Under the pieces are notes generated by a model. The model was given only the letters and a program-made list of their open reading frames with translations. It did no database searches and was not told where the DNA came from. This document shows, piece by piece, positions 63,457 to 64,000 of a DNA stretch of 64,000 nt (its first letter is position 1; every line of letters begins with the position of its first letter). The translations under genes and the position numbers were made by a program. The DNA comes from Membranihabitans maritimus (lineage in GTDB: Bacteria > Bacteroidota > Bacteroidia > Chitinophagales > Saprospiraceae), in assembly GCF_021729145.1 (NCBI RefSeq), contig NZ_JAJSLW010000016.1, positions 8,477-72,476 of the forward strand, read 5' to 3'.

Positions 63457-64000
63457 ATTTTGGAAGAATCATTAGCCAGATTCATTAAAAAACTTAAAAC
63501 TTCCTTTTTACCGGTTTGGGAAATAGCTGAGGTAATAAATGCTGGCGGCAGTTCCTCCCAGAAGTTCAATAGTTCTTTTTTAAACTTTCTAATATTATCA
63601 GATACTTTTCGTTGTTTGGATTTGTCCGATTTGGTAAAGATAATGGCAAAAGGAACCTTGTTCTCTCCAAACCAGTTAATTTGTTCCAGGTCTAATTTTT
63701 GAGGGCTAATATTCGAATCTATTAAAACAAATACACATTCCAGGCTTTTTCGTTCCAAAAAATATCTCTTTGTCATTGTATCCCATGCGGCTCTTTGTTT
63801 TTTTGAATGACGGGCATACCCATATCCAGGCAAATCTACTAAATAATATAAGTCATCCACAGTAAAATAATTAATAGACTGTGTTTTCCCCGGTTGTTTT
63901 GATACATAGGCCAGATCTTTCCTTCCAAATAGCATATTGATAAGAGAAGATTTACCTACATTTGACCTACCTGTGAAGGCAAATTCAGGATATTTTTCAG
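63453..64000 (-). CDS. engB: Ribosome biogenesis GTPase EngB (YihA/YsxC), partial
   Basis: The frame is open to the window end, so the N-terminal part (~20 residues) is missing. The P-loop GRSNVGKSSLIN is encoded at about 63935-63975, then PGKTQSINYF (switch I), LVDLPGYGYA (G3), FTKSDKS (G4) and TSAISQTGK (G5). It assists assembly of the large ribosomal subunit. The internal ATG at 63935 lies after the P-loop and is not the start. Confidence 0.95.
   Translation of the reverse strand, partial: EKYPEFAFTGRSNVGKSSLINMLFGRKDLAYVSKQPGKTQSINYFTVDDLYYLVDLPGYGYARHSKKQRAAWDTMTKRYFLERKSLECVFVLIDSNISPQKLDLEQINWFGENKVPFAIIFTKSDKSKQRKVSDNIRKFKKELLNFWEELPPAFITSAISQTGKKEVLSFLMNLANDSSKI

Noticed and set aside
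1-64000. tRNA, rRNA or other standard RNA genes
   Set aside because: No cloverleaf with a GGTTCGAATCC-type T-arm and no rRNA segment was noticed on either strand by reading; a covariance-model scan was not possible.

Overview
The window comes from a Bacteroidota genome. The grounds are TAnnTTTG-type promoter elements, a type IX secretion component (PorT) next to a menaquinone methyltransferase, a secreted protein with a gliding-motility/T9SS type B C-terminal domain, a bacillithiol deacetylase, sulfatases and an AddAB-like nuclease-helicase pair. The genus cannot be fixed from the sequence alone. No rRNA, tRNA or CRISPR array was seen.

Layout. 1-8460 is an accessory region: a broken group II intron-like fragment, an Rpn-family remnant, two ~0.42-0.45 kb direct repeats around an SDR/AraC gene pair, a DinB-like gene, a VOC-EVE-MarR operon with a palindrome on its promoter, and a TlpA-like lipoprotein. 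8570-14540 holds the recombination nuclease and helicase subunits (minus strand). 14600-18235 is a repeat block with a large direct duplication, one copy of which is split by a complete 1591-bp insertion sequence (26-bp inverted ends, 7-bp target duplication, probable -1 frameshift). 18316-21021 has a small secreted protein, bshB1 and a KefB-like antiporter.

21551-34465 is the most interesting stretch: a complete ebo gene set (eboA, B, C, D, E, F) in order, but cut between eboC and eboD by 6.4 kb. That insert carries a lipoprotein gene whose signal peptide lies downstream of an out-of-phase C10 tract, a 981-residue T9SS surface protein of mosaic base composition, and ten ~171-178-bp tandem repeats. 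eboDEF has its own candidate promoter and palindrome.

34466-41901 is mostly core: TRAP permeases, a TPR protein, gyrA, ubiE and porT. 42102-48150 encodes three sulfatases and an amidohydrolase (sulfated-compound use). 48274-50809 has a DUF1573 protein and a two-component system. 51268-60902 is a probable carbohydrate or sugar-acid catabolic region: an MFS transporter and FadR-type regulator sharing a TCATCTGATGA operator, an aldo/keto reductase, DoxX, two hydrolases, a PmoA-like protein, a Gfo/Idh/MocA dehydrogenase and a TIM-barrel isomerase. 60998-64000 returns to housekeeping genes (exonuclease, acyltransferase, engB, cut by the window end).
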